A DNA stretch of 64,000 nucleotides from an uncultured Colwellia sp. (GCA_913020705.1 CAJWBY010000004.1:1-64000), one strand, 5' to 3'; shown: positions 26,844-36,878, numbered from the stretch's first letter. Notes: generated by a model not told the origin, from the letters alone. Numbers and translations are program-made.

Positions 26844-28385
26844 CTAGCCATCAGGATGTTCAATTCTAATTTGGCAAAACTCATCAAAGCTCTCCACAAA
26901 CACGTCAATCAATTTTGCATCGAACTTTTTATTTCGTTGTTCAATTAGAAATATTTTTATATCGTTATCACACCACTTTTCTTTATAACATCGAGCAGAT
27001 CCCAGTGAATCAAAAACATCTGCAATGGCCATAATTCTGGCTTCAAGTGGTATTTCAATACCACAAAGACCATCAGGATAACCACTGCCATCCCAGTTTT
27101 CATGGTGATAATGAGCTAATCGTGCGCCTAATTTGGAAACACTTGTTTTTGATTTAGACAACAATTTAAAGCCAGCATCAGCATGTCCTTTCATTGTTTC
27201 CCATTCATCCTCATCAAGCTTCCCGGGTTTGTGCAGTAAATCCCCTGGAATGAGAACTTTACCAATATCATGTAACGGCGCAGCTAAACGAATAGCACTT
27301 ATAAATGCATCACTTAAATCTAACTTTTGTGCTAATTTTTCGCATATAAGTGCTACACGATGAACATGTGCTCCTGTTTCTTTACTGCGAGCTTCAATAG
27401 CTTCACCAACAATATATAGCAGCTCTTTTTGAGTATTTTCTATTTCGTGCTGCTTAGATAAACTATCAAGAATAAGGGCAACATTAGTGGCAAATATTTC
27501 AGCTAAATTAGCCTTAAAGTGTTCTGCGTCGTCTTCAAATTCAATATAGAGCACAGAGGCTGAATTGTGTGATGTTTCATAATAACCGACAAAAACTTCA
27601 TCGGTTGTATGATGACTTTTATTATCAAAAGCCTGCTGGATTAAATGCTTAACATCTGAGGCAATATCTGAAGATTCTAGGCTGTCAGATTCACTAACAT
27701 ACTTCCCTGTACAAGCAATAATCAAATTAGAACTCGTTTCATCATATTCTACCTGACTTCGTGCTATATAAAGGGCTGAGCTGTCAACTTCCATTAATGT
27801 TAACAAATGATTTAATGCAGCCGATCCAAAAGGCTTAAACTGATTTATTTTGAGTAAATCATGAGTCGCTTTAATCAGCTGTTTAAACGCGTCTAAACTA
27901 CGTTGAATTGTCATTATGTCGCGATATGCTCGAATACTTGCATAAACCGTTGTTGTCATTTTTCCTGCAGTAAAATCAGTTTTTTCTTTGTAATCATTAA
28001 TATCAAATTCTTTGATTACTTTAGCTTCTGGTGCTGACCCCGCTTGCCCTGTTCTTAAAATGAGGCGTATAGCTTGATTCTTTAAAATATTACGTATCCA
28101 TTCAACGAGCTCTAAACCTGCATGATCTGTTTCCATGACCACATCAACAAACGCCATACAAAAACTATTATCTTTCAACAATATTTCTCGTGCTTCTTTA
28201 GATGAATAAGCTGACACTATTTCTAGTGATCTATTTTCAATAATCGCATCGGATAACACTAGTTGTGTCACGTGATGCACAGATTCATCATCATCAATGA
28301 CTAAAATCCGCCAAACTTTAGCTTTTTTGGCTTTTACAATTGAAGTACTTTCAGACGCTTCTTCTTTAAAAAGGAAATTTGACAT
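26844..28385 (-). CDS. Response regulator with DUF3369 and HD-GYP domains
   Basis: A 513-residue putative cyclic-di-GMP phosphodiesterase. An N-terminal receiver domain (about 27-150) has the acidic DDDESVHH pocket and the phospho-acceptor Asp in MAFVDVVMETDHAG. A central DUF3369 domain of about 150 residues has sensor-like character. The C-terminal HD-GYP domain shows GAHVHRVAL, APLHDIGKVLIPG and HHENWDGSGYPDGL with the expected metal ligands. No kinase gene is adjacent. It is expected to lower cyclic-di-GMP on phosphorylation, but the input signal is unknown. Confidence 0.93.
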   Translation of the reverse strand: MSNFLFKEEASESTSIVKAKKAKVWRILVIDDDESVHHVTQLVLSDAIIENRSLEIVSAYSSKEAREILLKDNSFCMAFVDVVMETDHAGLELVEWIRNILKNQAIRLILRTGQAGSAPEAKVIKEFDINDYKEKTDFTAGKMTTTVYASIRAYRDIMTIQRSLDAFKQLIKATHDLLKINQFKPFGSAALNHLLTLMEVDSSALYIARSQVEYDETSSNLIIACTGKYVSESDSLESSDIASDVKHLIQQAFDNKSHHTTDEVFVGYYETSHNSASVLYIEFEDDAEHFKANLAEIFATNVALILDSLSKQHEIENTQKELLYIVGEAIEARSKETGAHVHRVALICEKLAQKLDLSDAFISAIRLAAPLHDIGKVLIPGDLLHKPGKLDEDEWETMKGHADAGFKLLSKSKTSVSKLGARLAHYHHENWDGSGYPDGLCGIEIPLEARIMAIADVFDSLGSARCYKEKWCDNDIKIFLIEQRNKKFDAKLIDVFVESFDEFCQIRIEHPDG

Positions 28386-28590
28386 TGATACGCTTAAATT
28401 TTTGATGTATTAACGGTAAGTGTACTAAAAATTTAGAATTTATCCTGTTTTTATCAAAAAAATTAATTATAAATATGATTTTTTCATCCGATAAAGTCAC
28501 CTAATGAATAGTAAAGTGAATCCCATATAATCTAAAAAATAATATTGAAAAAAATGTTATGTATATATTTAGCTTTTTCGTAATTTTTTG

Positions 28591-28619
28591 TTGACACTTA
28601 CTGCAAAACATTTTAAAAA
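28591..28619 (+). promoter_or_regulatory. Candidate promoter of the ilvIH leader
   Basis: TTGACA at 28591-28596 is followed after 17 nt by TAAAAA (28614-28619), a weak -10. A TATAAA at 28625 is too far for normal spacing. It is the best promoter match upstream of the leader peptide at 28659. Confidence 0.4.
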
Positions 28620-28658
28620 TAGAGTATAAATATTTTTACTTTTCGGATTCAATTAAAA

Positions 28659-28739
28659 ATGAATTTTACTGTTTCACTCAATGTCCTCCTCTTAGTCGTC
28701 ATGGTTATTAAACCATTACAGAGTTGGTGTTGTGTGTAA
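28659..28739 (+). CDS. ilv leader peptide (attenuation)
   Basis: A 26-codon reading frame with the peptide core NVLLLVVMVIK, in which nine of eleven consecutive codons from 28683 specify Val, Leu, Met or Ile. It ends 28 nt before a strong terminator and about 100 nt before ilvI. Composition and position fit ribosome-stalling control by branched-chain aminoacyl-tRNA levels, as for other ilv leaders. Confidence 0.85.
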   Translation: MNFTVSLNVLLLVVMVIKPLQSWCCV

Positions 28740-28766
28740 TAAAAGTAAATGAATAACAAATACAAT

Positions 28767-28802
28767 AAACCCTCGCTCTGCATAAGACCGAGGGTTTTTT
28801 TT
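28767..28802 (+). terminator. ilv attenuator terminator
   Basis: Stem AAACCCTCG / CGAGGGTTT with an inner TCT/AGA extension and loop GCATA, then a run of T. It lies between the leader peptide and ilvI, so read-through should depend on ribosome position on the leader. Confidence 0.9.
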
Positions 28803-28846
28803 ACTTTCAATTTTTAGCTTAACAATGATTTATAAAAGGCGAACTC

Positions 28847-30571
28847 ATGACAACGAAAAAATTCACTGGTGCGCAAATGGTGGTAAAAGCATTAGCAGCA
28901 TTAGATGTAAAGTACATTTTTGGCTACCCTGGTGGCACTGTTCTAGACATTTATGATGCTTTATTTCAACAAACTGATGTTGAGCACATTTTAGTTCGTC
29001 ATGAACAGGCTGCTACACATATGGCTGATGGATATGCGCGTTCAACGGGGGAAGTGGGTGTAGTATTAGCCACATCAGGCCCTGGTGCTACCAACTGTAT
29101 AACGGGCATTGCCACGGCTTACATGGATTCAATTCCAATGGTGGTACTTTCAGGGCAAGTTCCTTCAACATTAATTGGCGATGATGCATTCCAAGAAACC
29201 GATATTGTGGGTTGTTCTCGTCCAATCGTTAAACACAGTTTCAACTGTAGAGTTGTAGAAGAAATACCTAACATTATCGCTAAAGCTTTTTATATAGCGA
29301 GTACCGGGCGACCTGGGCCTGTTGTAATTGAGTTACCAAAAGACTTATTAATGCCAATAAGTACAGGTGAGTTTCATATCGAAACTAACGTTAAAATGCG
29401 TTCATATAACCCCAATGTGAAAGGTCATCACAAACAGATTAAAAAAGCGGTTTCAGCTATATCAGACGCTAAAAAGTTAGTCGTCTATTCTGGTGGTGGA
29501 GTTATCATTGCAAACGCCTCAGAGTTACTTACAGAGCTTGTTGAAAAGTTAGATGCTCCAATCACAAACACGTTAATGGGCTTGGGAGGAATTTCAGGCA
29601 CTCATAAAAACTTTATTGGTATGTTAGGTATGCATGGCTCTTTAGAAGCCAATAGATCTATGGCAAACGCAGATGTTATTCTTGCCTTAGGTGCACGCTT
29701 TGATGACCGTGTAACTAATAATGTGAAGAAGTTTTGCCCAGACGCAACAATCATTCATGTAGATATTGATCCAACGTCTATTTCGAAAACGATTAATGCT
29801 CATATCCCCGTTGTTGGTCTTGTTGATGTAGTACTACAACAGTTATTAGACGAATTAGCAGCAACAAATTTCGAACCCAATAAAGAAGAAAGAGCTGACT
29901 GGTGGCATCAAATAAATGAATGGCGTGACGTTAAAAGCATAAGTTACGTGCAAGAAGGCGATCAAATAAAGCCACAACGCGTTATTGAAGCTATGTATAA
30001 GATTACAAAGGGTGAAGCTTATGTTTGCTCTGATGTAGGACAGCACCAAATGTTTGCTGCGCAATATTACCCGTATGCTAAACCTCGCCAATGGATTAAT
30101 TCTGGTGGTTTAGGCACGATGGGGTTTGGCCTTCCAGCGGCGATGGGGGTTAAAATAGCCTTTCCGGAAAGTCATGTTATATGTATAACAGGTGATGGCT
30201 CTATACAAATGAACATTCAAGAACTATCAACTTGCTTACAGTACAATTTACCCGTTGTAATTATTTCATTAAACAATCGTTCTTTAGGCATGGTACGTCA
30301 GTGGCAAGACATGGTTTACGGTGGTCGTCATTCATCATCTTATATGGAATCTCTTCCAGACTTTGTAAAACTTGCAGAGTCTTATGGCCATGTAGGTATG
30401 CAAATTAATCATTTAGATGAATTAGAAGATAAACTAACAGAAGCTTTCAACATTAAGAATCGACTAGTTTTTGTTGATGTTTTAGTTGACGAAAAAGAAC
30501 ATGTATATCCGATGCAAATACGCTTAGGGGCAATAGATGAGATGTGGATTAAAAAAGGAGTAAAATCATAA
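28847..30571 (+). CDS. ilvI: Acetolactate synthase, large catalytic subunit
   Basis: TPP-dependent acetohydroxyacid synthase making acetolactate and acetohydroxybutyrate, the first common step of Val, Leu and Ile synthesis. The 574-residue length equals that of IlvI as I recall it. The N-terminal domain has [14 protein letters not shown] and the catalytic Glu in [15 protein letters not shown]. The C-terminal TPP site is [12 protein letters not shown], with Mg ligands following in [14 protein letters not shown]. It shares one base with the regulatory-subunit start (TAATG), and it is controlled by the upstream attenuator. Confidence 0.95.
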   Translation: MTTKKFTGAQMVVKALAALDVKYIFGYPGGTVLDIYDALFQQTDVEHILVRHEQAATHMADGYARSTGEVGVVLATSGPGATNCITGIATAYMDSIPMVVLSGQVPSTLIGDDAFQETDIVGCSRPIVKHSFNCRVVEEIPNIIAKAFYIASTGRPGPVVIELPKDLLMPISTGEFHIETNVKMRSYNPNVKGHHKQIKKAVSAISDAKKLVVYSGGGVIIANASELLTELVEKLDAPITNTLMGLGGISGTHKNFIGMLGMHGSLEANRSMANADVILALGARFDDRVTNNVKKFCPDATIIHVDIDPTSISKTINAHIPVVGLVDVVLQQLLDELAATNFEPNKEERADWWHQINEWRDVKSISYVQEGDQIKPQRVIEAMYKITKGEAYVCSDVGQHQMFAAQYYPYAKPRQWINSGGLGTMGFGLPAAMGVKIAFPESHVICITGDGSIQMNIQELSTCLQYNLPVVIISLNNRSLGMVRQWQDMVYGGRHSSSYMESLPDFVKLAESYGHVGMQINHLDELEDKLTEAFNIKNRLVFVDVLVDEKEHVYPMQIRLGAIDEMWIKKGVKS

Positions 30572-31068
30572 TGCGTAGAATTTTAGCTATTTTATTAGAA
30601 AATGAAGCAGGTTCATTATCACGTATTGTTGGGTTATTTTCACAGCGTGCTTTCAATATTGAAAGTTTAACGGTTGCTCCAACTGAAGACCAAAGTTTAT
30701 CTCGCATTACCATAGCAACCCGAGGTGATGATAAAGTGCTTGAGCAGATTGTTAAACAAGTTAATAAGCTTATTGATGTTATAAAAATTACCGACTTAAC
30801 TGAGCGTAGTCATGTTGAGCGTGAATTAATACTTATCAAAGTTTTGGCTATGAATGATAAATCTCGCACTGAAGTTAAACGTATTACCGATATTTTCAGA
30901 GGTTCTATTATTGATATTGGCAAACAAGTTTATACCATTCAATTAACGGGTGATGCAGAAAAGCTTAATGCCTTTGTAAATACACTGGGAAATGAAACTG
31001 AAATTATTGAAGCAGTTCGGTCTGGCTGTGTCGGTATTGCTCGTGGTGAAAAAGCCCTTAGGGTATAA
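30571..31068 (+). CDS. ilvH: Acetolactate synthase, small regulatory subunit
   Basis: ACT-domain regulatory subunit of 165 residues that confers valine feedback inhibition on the large subunit. The ACT domain starts at the N-terminus (ILAILLENEAGSLSRIVGLF, then RAFNIESLTVAPTED). The C-terminal domain has ITDIFRGSIIDIG and GVAR-like GCVGIARGEKALRV. Its start overlaps the ilvI stop by one base, so expression is coupled. Confidence 0.96.
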   Translation: MRRILAILLENEAGSLSRIVGLFSQRAFNIESLTVAPTEDQSLSRITIATRGDDKVLEQIVKQVNKLIDVIKITDLTERSHVERELILIKVLAMNDKSRTEVKRITDIFRGSIIDIGKQVYTIQLTGDAEKLNAFVNTLGNETEIIEAVRSGCVGIARGEKALRV

Positions 31069-31087
31069 AGAGAAACGCTGATAAATA

Positions 31088-31114
31088 AAAACCAAGCGAT
31101 TTGTTTGGTTTTTT
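31088..31114 (+). terminator. Terminator after ilvH
   Basis: Stem AAAACCAA / TTGGTTTT with a 9-nt loop and two further T residues, 20 nt after the ilvH stop. Confidence 0.75.
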
Positions 31115-31155
31115 CATTTTATAATAACAAACGGCAATGATGTAGAATAAAGTTC

Positions 31156-31689
31156 ATGGATACAGTTATTAGCAAAGCAAGTAAAAGTGACAAAAAATCA
31201 CTGATGCGCTTTTATAAACAACAAAGCTATAGCGCAAGGCTGCTTGGGTATGATAATGCCTACCTGATGAAATATTCGGGAGAGATCATTGGCGCCGTTA
31301 TAATTTCAGGCTTAGAAGAAAGAAATCCTCAATTATTCCTCCATGCTTTAGTTATCAAAAAAGACTACCGACAAAAAAGATTAGCTAGTGAACTTATCAA
31401 ACATGCATTGTTTCAACATACGAGCCAACAGATAGTTTGTTTTGCAAAAGGAAGTCTTACTCATTTCTATGAATTCAACGGCTTTAGCCGAATAACAGAG
31501 CATCAATTACTTCAACCTTTATTAAAACGATATTTAAGCTATCGTCGTTCATTGCCATCCATGGCACCACGACATACCGTTCATCCTGAACATCGTCGTT
31601 CATTGCCATCCATGGCACCACGACATACCGTTCATCCTGAACATAAAAAAAACAATAACGAATTATTGGTTTTTAGTCGAACTATTTAA
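31156..31689 (+). CDS. GNAT acetyltransferase with repeat-derived C-terminus
   Basis: N-acetyltransferase-like protein of 177 residues. The GNAT fold is seen in YLMKYSGEIIGAVIISGLEE, LHALVIKKDYRQKRLASELI (acetyl-CoA loop) and FYEFNGFSRI, ending near residue 128. Then the 17-residue block RRSLPSMAPRHTVHPEH occurs twice in tandem. It is encoded by two in-frame copies of a 51-bp dispersed repeat and is followed by KKNNNELLVFSRTI. Removing both copies leaves a continuous frame, so the repeat entered or expanded within the gene without breaking it. The substrate is unknown. Confidence 0.8.
   Translation: MDTVISKASKSDKKSLMRFYKQQSYSARLLGYDNAYLMKYSGEIIGAVIISGLEERNPQLFLHALVIKKDYRQKRLASELIKHALFQHTSQQIVCFAKGSLTHFYEFNGFSRITEHQLLQPLLKRYLSYRRSLPSMAPRHTVHPEHRRSLPSMAPRHTVHPEHKKNNNELLVFSRTI
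31541..31642. repeat. 51-bp hairpin repeat, two exact tandem copies within a gene
   Basis: Two consecutive 51-bp units (31541-31591 and 31592-31642) are identical as read. They match the unit after proS (22617-22667) with one visible difference (CACCACGA here, CACCTCGA there). Each contains the inverted repeats TGCCAT-CC-ATGGCA and GTTCA-TCC-TGAAC. Because 51 is a multiple of three, the copies add 34 codons to the GNAT gene. Confidence 0.9.
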
Positions 31690-31722
31690 CTTAAGCTTTG
31701 GATATTTAAAAAACACATTGAG

Positions 31723-32583
31723 TTAAGCGTTCATTCTTGCCGCTTCAACGGTGTTTTTCAATAAACAGGCTATTGTCATTGGCCCAACACCGCCAGGAAC
31801 AGGTGTAATGGCGCCACAGATACTTTCGACATTTGCAAAATCAACATCGCCAACAAGTTTGCCTTTACCATTTTCATCTTCAACACGATTAATACCTACA
31901 TCGATAATTGTTGCCCCTGGCTTGATCCAACTTGCTTGGACAAAGTTAGGACGACCAACGGCAGCGATCACAATATCGGCTTGCTGACAAACTTCAGCTA
32001 AGTTTTTAGTGCGAGAATGCGCGATAGTTACTGTACAATTTTCCTGTAAAAGTAATAGAGCTACAGGCTTTCCTACAATATTTGAACGACCAATAACAAC
32101 AGCATGTTGACCCGATAAATCTTCGCCTAAGTGCTTTTTAGCAAGAATTATACATCCCTGCGGCGTACAAGGAACTAAAGCACCTTTTTCACCATTGAGT
32201 AAACGACCTGAGTTCATTGCATGAAAACCATCAACATCTTTATGAGGTGCAATGGCGGCAATAATCACACTTTCGTCAATGTGTTTAGGTAAAGGCAATT
32301 GCACTAAAATACCATGAACCGCCTCATCATTATTCAATTGTCGAAGTTGCTCTAACAGTTGAACTTCTGTAGCGTCTTTTGGCAATTTAATTTCATTGGA
32401 AATCATGCCTACTTCTCGTGTTTGTTTTACTTTATTGCGAACATACACTTGGCTAGCAGGATCTTCTCCAACAAGCACTACAGTTAAACCAGGTACAATA
32501 CCTTTATCTTCTTTAAGTTGTGCAACTTCAATTGCTAATGTTTTTCGTAAATCAGCCGCGGCCTGTTTACCATCAATGATCAT
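31723..32583 (-). CDS. folD: Methylenetetrahydrofolate dehydrogenase/cyclohydrolase
   Basis: Bifunctional FolD of 286 residues, interconverting 5,10-methylene-, methenyl- and 10-formyl-tetrahydrofolate with NADP. Signatures are [17 protein letters not shown] with the catalytic Lys, [13 protein letters not shown], the NADP loop [17 protein letters not shown] and [16 protein letters not shown] near the end. It is monocistronic and convergent with the GNAT gene. Confidence 0.97.
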   Translation of the reverse strand: MIIDGKQAAADLRKTLAIEVAQLKEDKGIVPGLTVVLVGEDPASQVYVRNKVKQTREVGMISNEIKLPKDATEVQLLEQLRQLNNDEAVHGILVQLPLPKHIDESVIIAAIAPHKDVDGFHAMNSGRLLNGEKGALVPCTPQGCIILAKKHLGEDLSGQHAVVIGRSNIVGKPVALLLLQENCTVTIAHSRTKNLAEVCQQADIVIAAVGRPNFVQASWIKPGATIIDVGINRVEDENGKGKLVGDVDFANVESICGAITPVPGGVGPMTIACLLKNTVEAARMNA

Positions 32584-32780
32584 GTTTATTTCACTTTATA
32601 GAGTATTAGAAGAATTATTGGCTATTCACTACTTATTATACTCATAGGTATTACATGCTTAAAAAGTAGAAATATCGTCTGGGGGAGTATGCTATTGAAG
32701 TTTTAAAAATTAAGCAAAAGGAATTTAATGTTTTATTTGATATCCATAAGAAATAAAATAAATACACGATAAACAGGTAA

Positions 32781-32810
32781 TAAAAAAGCGCTAAAATAAT
32801 TTAGCGCTTT
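32781..32810 (-). terminator. Terminator after the ycgN-like gene
   Basis: A perfect 11-bp stem, AAAGCGCTAAA / TTTAGCGCTTT with a 4-nt loop, followed on the minus strand by a T-run. It lies 42 nt beyond the stop of the gene at 32853. Confidence 0.85.
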
Positions 32811-32852
32811 AGAATGTGTGAGGATGAGAATAATAAAGTGATCGTTAACTAT

Positions 32853-33362
32853 TTACTCAAGATCTTTTAAAGGCCATGAAACAATGTAATCTTCAAAAGA
32901 CTCTATTACAACATCATCATCTTTAACAATTTTCCCACGTACCGACATACCTGCTTTATGCATTGCAGACTTTTTACCTTTATTAAGTAGTGGGTGCCAA
33001 GAAGGCATACCGCGCCCTTCTTTTAAACGCCTATATGTACAACTTGGGGGCATGAAAAACACCCCGTCTATGTTTTCTTGAGTTAATCGAACACAGTCAG
33101 GTACTAATGTTGTGCGCTCTTCATATTTCGAACATTGGCAACTTTTTTCATTCAACAAATGACAAGCAATATTGGTGTAATAAATTTGCTCACCTTCATT
33201 GATGTGGTTCGTTGGTAATAATTCTGTTTCTTCTGTTGTTTCATCGTCGTCGATAAATTTGTTTAGACAACATTTAGCACAACCGTCGCAAAGAGACTCC
33301 CATTCAGGACGAGTCATTTCTTCTAATTTTTTGGTTTGCCAAAATGGAGCTTGTTCGCTCAT
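32853..33362 (-). CDS. ycgN: YcgN-family cysteine-cluster protein
   Basis: A 169-residue member of the UPF0260/YkgJ cysteine-cluster group. The cluster includes CDGCAKCCLNKF near residue 25, CHLLNEKSCQCSKYEER, VPDCVRL and MPPSCTYRRL, with the C-terminal motif LPxWHPLL-like PSWHPLLNKGKKSAM. It probably binds a metal or Fe-S centre; the biochemical role is not established. It follows the lytic transglycosylase gene on the same strand, 41 nt downstream. Confidence 0.93.
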   Translation of the reverse strand: MSEQAPFWQTKKLEEMTRPEWESLCDGCAKCCLNKFIDDDETTEETELLPTNHINEGEQIYYTNIACHLLNEKSCQCSKYEERTTLVPDCVRLTQENIDGVFFMPPSCTYRRLKEGRGMPSWHPLLNKGKKSAMHKAGMSVRGKIVKDDDVVIESFEDYIVSWPLKDLE

Positions 33363-33403
33363 AAATATTTCTCTTTTATTGACTAGTATCGATTTTGCTA
33401 AAC

Positions 33404-34459
33404 TTAATGAATCGGTGGGAATTTTATCCTATCTGATAGATGCCCCACAGAACTGACAAAGTAATATGACAAATTCCAATGCATTAAACTTTTATAATTA
33501 TTATAAGCTAGATATACGCGACCATTCTCATCATCAGGAAATACGAGAGCTGCTTTTACATCTACTTTTGGCAAATGAGTGCCATCTGCTCGTCTTACCC
33601 CTAAATTTTGCCACTGTGCCAATGTCTTTTCCGTTTTCGTCCAAGCTTTTAACCAATTTTTACGGCTACCCGTATTTTTAGGTATAGCCAAAGACATATC
33701 AAAGTCTTGTGGCAATTTAACTTGCCTTCCCCATGTTAATTCGTCGTTCCAACCTTCTTTATTAAGATAATTTGCCATCGATGAAAACACATCAGCCGAA
33801 TTACCCCAAATATCTTTTTTGCCATCGCCATTACCATCTACTGCGTAAGCAACAAATGAAGTAGGCATAAATTGGTTTTGTCCCATCGCGCCAGCCCATG
33901 AGCCTTTCATATTTTCAACATTAATATGGCCTTGCTGAATAATATTTAATGCTGCCCATAATTGCTTCTTAAAGAAAACTTCTCGACGACCTTCGTACGC
34001 TAGAGTTGTCAGTGCAGAAATAACATTATAGTTACCCATAATCTTACCAAAATTGGTTTCTAGTCCCCACAGCGCGATAATAAAGCGAGGCTGTACACCA
34101 TACTTTTTTCCAATTTCAGTTAACAAAGGCAAATGTTTTTTATACATTTCACGGGCTTTTTTTACCTTCCAATCAGGAACGCGTTTAGGTAAATAGGTAT
34201 CTAATGTTTCTACATTCTCAGGTTGGGACCGATCTGCTTTTACCGCTCTAGCATGAAACTTTACTTTTGAGAATGCGCGTTTAACAAATTCATCATCATA
34301 CCCTTTAGCAAGCGCTTCTTTTTTGAGTGTTACGACATACTTTTCATAACCTGCTTCTGAAAGTTCTTTTTTTGCGGCTTCAACAGAGCTTATTAAACAA
34401 AGTAATAAAGAACATGTAATCAAGGCACTATAGCTTTTAATTTTCAATAATATATTCAT
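33404..34459 (-). CDS. Lytic murein transglycosylase, MltB family
   Basis: Exported peptidoglycan lytic transglycosylase of 351 residues that cleaves glycan strands to 1,6-anhydromuropeptides. A signal peptide is present (YSALITCSLLLCLISSVEA). The catalytic Glu is in IALWGLETNFGKIMG near residue 131, and the family motif WAGAMGQNQFMPTSF follows. The FMPTSFVAYAVDGNGDGKKD region is the usual calcium-site-like loop. There is no lipobox, so the protein is periplasmic rather than outer-membrane anchored, unlike MltB itself. It lies 8 nt after ycgL. Confidence 0.93.
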   Translation of the reverse strand: MNILLKIKSYSALITCSLLLCLISSVEAAKKELSEAGYEKYVVTLKKEALAKGYDDEFVKRAFSKVKFHARAVKADRSQPENVETLDTYLPKRVPDWKVKKAREMYKKHLPLLTEIGKKYGVQPRFIIALWGLETNFGKIMGNYNVISALTTLAYEGRREVFFKKQLWAALNIIQQGHINVENMKGSWAGAMGQNQFMPTSFVAYAVDGNGDGKKDIWGNSADVFSSMANYLNKEGWNDELTWGRQVKLPQDFDMSLAIPKNTGSRKNWLKAWTKTEKTLAQWQNLGVRRADGTHLPKVDVKAALVFPDDENGRVYLAYNNYKSLMHWNLSYYFVSSVGHLSDRIKFPPIH

Positions 34460-34467
34460 AAAAGTCT

Positions 34468-34758
34468 CTAGGCTTTAATGCTATTTTTCAATTGCATTTC
34501 TTCTTTATGTTGATCAAGTAAGTTTTCTTTGGGAGGAGGAAGTTGTAAGTAATACCCTTGCCCATTCAAGTTTTCTTTCACTTTATCAATATCGGCTAGT
34601 GCAAGTTTTTCTTTATTGGCTAAATTCATCACGGTAACAAGTGTTGGCGTACCAAACATTGACATTAGTGCTGCAGGTACTGTTGAAAAATCATCACGTT
34701 GTTTAACAAAAAGATATGTTTCTACTTTTTTAGAACTTTTATATATAGTACACAGCAT
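34468..34758 (-). CDS. ycgL: YcgL-domain protein
   Basis: A 96-residue protein with the YcgL fold (MLCTIYKSSKKVETYLFVKQ, then FSTVPAALMSMFGTP and QGYYLQLPPPKENLL), restricted to gammaproteobacteria. The function is unknown. It sits between rnd and the lytic transglycosylase on one strand, a common arrangement in this group. Confidence 0.93.
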   Translation of the reverse strand: MLCTIYKSSKKVETYLFVKQRDDFSTVPAALMSMFGTPTLVTVMNLANKEKLALADIDKVKENLNGQGYYLQLPPPKENLLDQHKEEMQLKNSIKA

Positions 34759-34859
34759 AAAGGGGACCTATGTTCGAGTATGGTTTTACAATAGCTTGTT
34801 AAAATTCCATTTAGAAAAGTACAAGCAAGTTAGTATTTTATTAGCTCTATATTTAGATA

Positions 34860-35999
34860 TTACGTAAAGTTATTATTGGCATATAAAGATAATTTCTCAC
34901 CAAAGAGTACTTTCCTCCACCCATTTAAAACATCCACTGACACACTATATTCAGGTGCATTATTAAGTTTAAAGTGCCATGTCAAAAATTGGTTAATTTG
35001 CTTTTTAGATGCTAAATTTTCTGGTGAAAGTTCAAATTTTACGGCCTGTTCAGCAATAAAACTTTTTACTTTTTTAAATATTTGTTTATAGCCTGGATAT
35101 TCATCAAGACGGAGTATTTTCTCAGGATATTCTCCACTATCTTCTTGTTCGGCTCTTTTTAATACCATCAACATAGATTTACCTTTATGGCGAACATCTA
35201 ACATTTCGACACCTTCGAGGTTTGTCATAATACCGACGTTATCAGGATTGTGAACCGCTAAAGCAAACAGCGTATGATCTTTCGCAATAAACCCTATTGG
35301 CATATCACGACTTTTAGCCTGCTGGAAACGCCAACTTGCCAAGTGCTGTAATATGTACAATTGTTTAGGGCTAAGCTTCCAACTGAGTTTGATATTAAGA
35401 TATAACTTACTTTCATCAATCGGCGTAAACTTTTTCTCAATCAGTAATTCGCTTTCTTGCTTTGCTGCATCAAGCCAACCATTTTGTTCAAGTTCCTGAT
35501 AAATACGCGGGTAAAGTTGAAATAAGTAGTCAACATCGGCTTGAGCATAGTCAAGTTGTTTAGCCGTTAAAGGTCGTTTCATCCAATCTGTACGAGATTC
35601 AGACTTATCAACTTCAATGTCTAAATAGTGATTAACCATCGCGGCATAACCCATTGATAAACCATGACCAAGAAACGACATCATTATTTGACTATCAATT
35701 AAATTAACCGGACGACAATTTGCAGCAGTAAGAAAAACTTCTAAATCTTCAGAACAAGCATGTAAAACTTTACAAATTTTTTCATCTGTTAATAACTGCC
35801 AAAATGGCGATAAATCATCAACAGCAACGGGGTCAATTAAAGCTAAATTTTCCCCATCATTCACTTGAATAAGACCTAATTTAGGATACAAGGTACGCGT
35901 ACGAACAAATTCGGTATCTATTGCCAAAACATCTGCTTTTGCAAGTTTCTGACAAAGTACTACCAATGAGGCATGATCTTCAATGTATGTTTTATTCAA
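34860..35999 (-). CDS. rnd: Ribonuclease D
   Basis: DEDD-family 3'-5' exoribonuclease of 379 residues that trims tRNA and other stable-RNA precursors. Exo I is LAIDTEFVRTRTLYPKLGL with the metal Asp and Glu, Exo II lies near LHACSEDLEVFL, and Exo III is LDYAQADVDYLFQLYPRI. Two C-terminal HRDC regions follow (ILQHLASWRFQQAKSRDMP begins the first). It is 18 nt downstream of rluB on the same strand. Confidence 0.96.
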   Translation of the reverse strand: MNKTYIEDHASLVVLCQKLAKADVLAIDTEFVRTRTLYPKLGLIQVNDGENLALIDPVAVDDLSPFWQLLTDEKICKVLHACSEDLEVFLTAANCRPVNLIDSQIMMSFLGHGLSMGYAAMVNHYLDIEVDKSESRTDWMKRPLTAKQLDYAQADVDYLFQLYPRIYQELEQNGWLDAAKQESELLIEKKFTPIDESKLYLNIKLSWKLSPKQLYILQHLASWRFQQAKSRDMPIGFIAKDHTLFALAVHNPDNVGIMTNLEGVEMLDVRHKGKSMLMVLKRAEQEDSGEYPEKILRLDEYPGYKQIFKKVKSFIAEQAVKFELSPENLASKKQINQFLTWHFKLNNAPEYSVSVDVLNGWRKVLFGEKLSLYANNNFT

Positions 36000-36017
36000 G
36001 TTATTTGTCCCTTATAA

Positions 36018-36878
36018 CTAACGACGACGACGTGTTGCTTGTTGACTTCTTTGTTGATGCTTTTTCACAGAACGACGAATACGACGGCTTTTTGCATTAT
36101 CCATCGCTTTTTCATCAACCTTAACTTTACTCTGTGTTTCAACAGGCAAGCCGACTAATTTACGATAGTAATTAACTTCACCTAACGCTAATTCTGTCCA
36201 ACCACCATTAGGCAATTGACGTTTCATTTCCATATCACCATAGCGAACACGAATTAAACGACTTACTTGAACTTCTTGGCTTTCCCATAAACGACGTACT
36301 TCACGATTTCGTCCTTCAGAAAGTACAACATGGAACCAATGATTTCGTGCTTCTCCACCCTTATAAGTGATTTTTTGGAATTTCGCTGGACCATCTTCCA
36401 ATTTAACACCAGCACGAAGGGTTTGAAGCATGGCTTCATTTACTTCACCAAAAACACGTACGGCATATTCACGCTCAACTTTTTGTGAAGGATGCATTAA
36501 GCGATTGGCAAGCTCACCATCCGTCGTAAATAAAAGCATACCTGAGGTATTAATATCTAATCGACCTACCGCAACCCAGCGGCTATTTTCTAGAGGTGGT
36601 AAACGATCAAAAACCGTTGGGCGGCCTTCAGGATCTTTACGCGTACACATTTCGCCTTCCGGCTTGTTGTACATGATGACACGACATAAATCGTCTTCTT
36701 TGGCTTTTAACTTTACGATATGGCCATCAAGACGGATTTGCTCAGTACCTTCGATGCGATCACCTAAAAATGCGGTTTTTCCGTCAATGCTGACACGACC
36801 AGCACTAATAAAGGTTTCCATTTCACGGCGTGAGCCTTTGCCAGCGCGGGCAAGAACTTTTTGTAATTTTTCAGACAT
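36018..36878 (-). CDS. rluB: 23S rRNA pseudouridine-2605 synthase RluB
   Basis: RsuA-family pseudouridine synthase of 286 residues. An N-terminal S4 domain ([20 protein letters not shown]) precedes the catalytic domain with the active Asp in [20 protein letters not shown]. The [19 protein letters not shown] is [14 protein letters not shown]. The C-terminal 40 residues are highly basic, including [20 protein letters not shown]. It lies downstream of scpB, as in related genomes, and upstream of rnd. Confidence 0.95.
   Translation of the reverse strand: MSEKLQKVLARAGKGSRREMETFISAGRVSIDGKTAFLGDRIEGTEQIRLDGHIVKLKAKEDDLCRVIMYNKPEGEMCTRKDPEGRPTVFDRLPPLENSRWVAVGRLDINTSGMLLFTTDGELANRLMHPSQKVEREYAVRVFGEVNEAMLQTLRAGVKLEDGPAKFQKITYKGGEARNHWFHVVLSEGRNREVRRLWESQEVQVSRLIRVRYGDMEMKRQLPNGGWTELALGEVNYYRKLVGLPVETQSKVKVDEKAMDNAKSRRIRRSVKKHQQRSQQATRRRR

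Noticed and set aside
26844..28385. Degenerate HD-GYP lacking catalytic residues
   Set aside because: The HD pair and the HHE...GYP block are intact, so it is called as a probably active enzyme.
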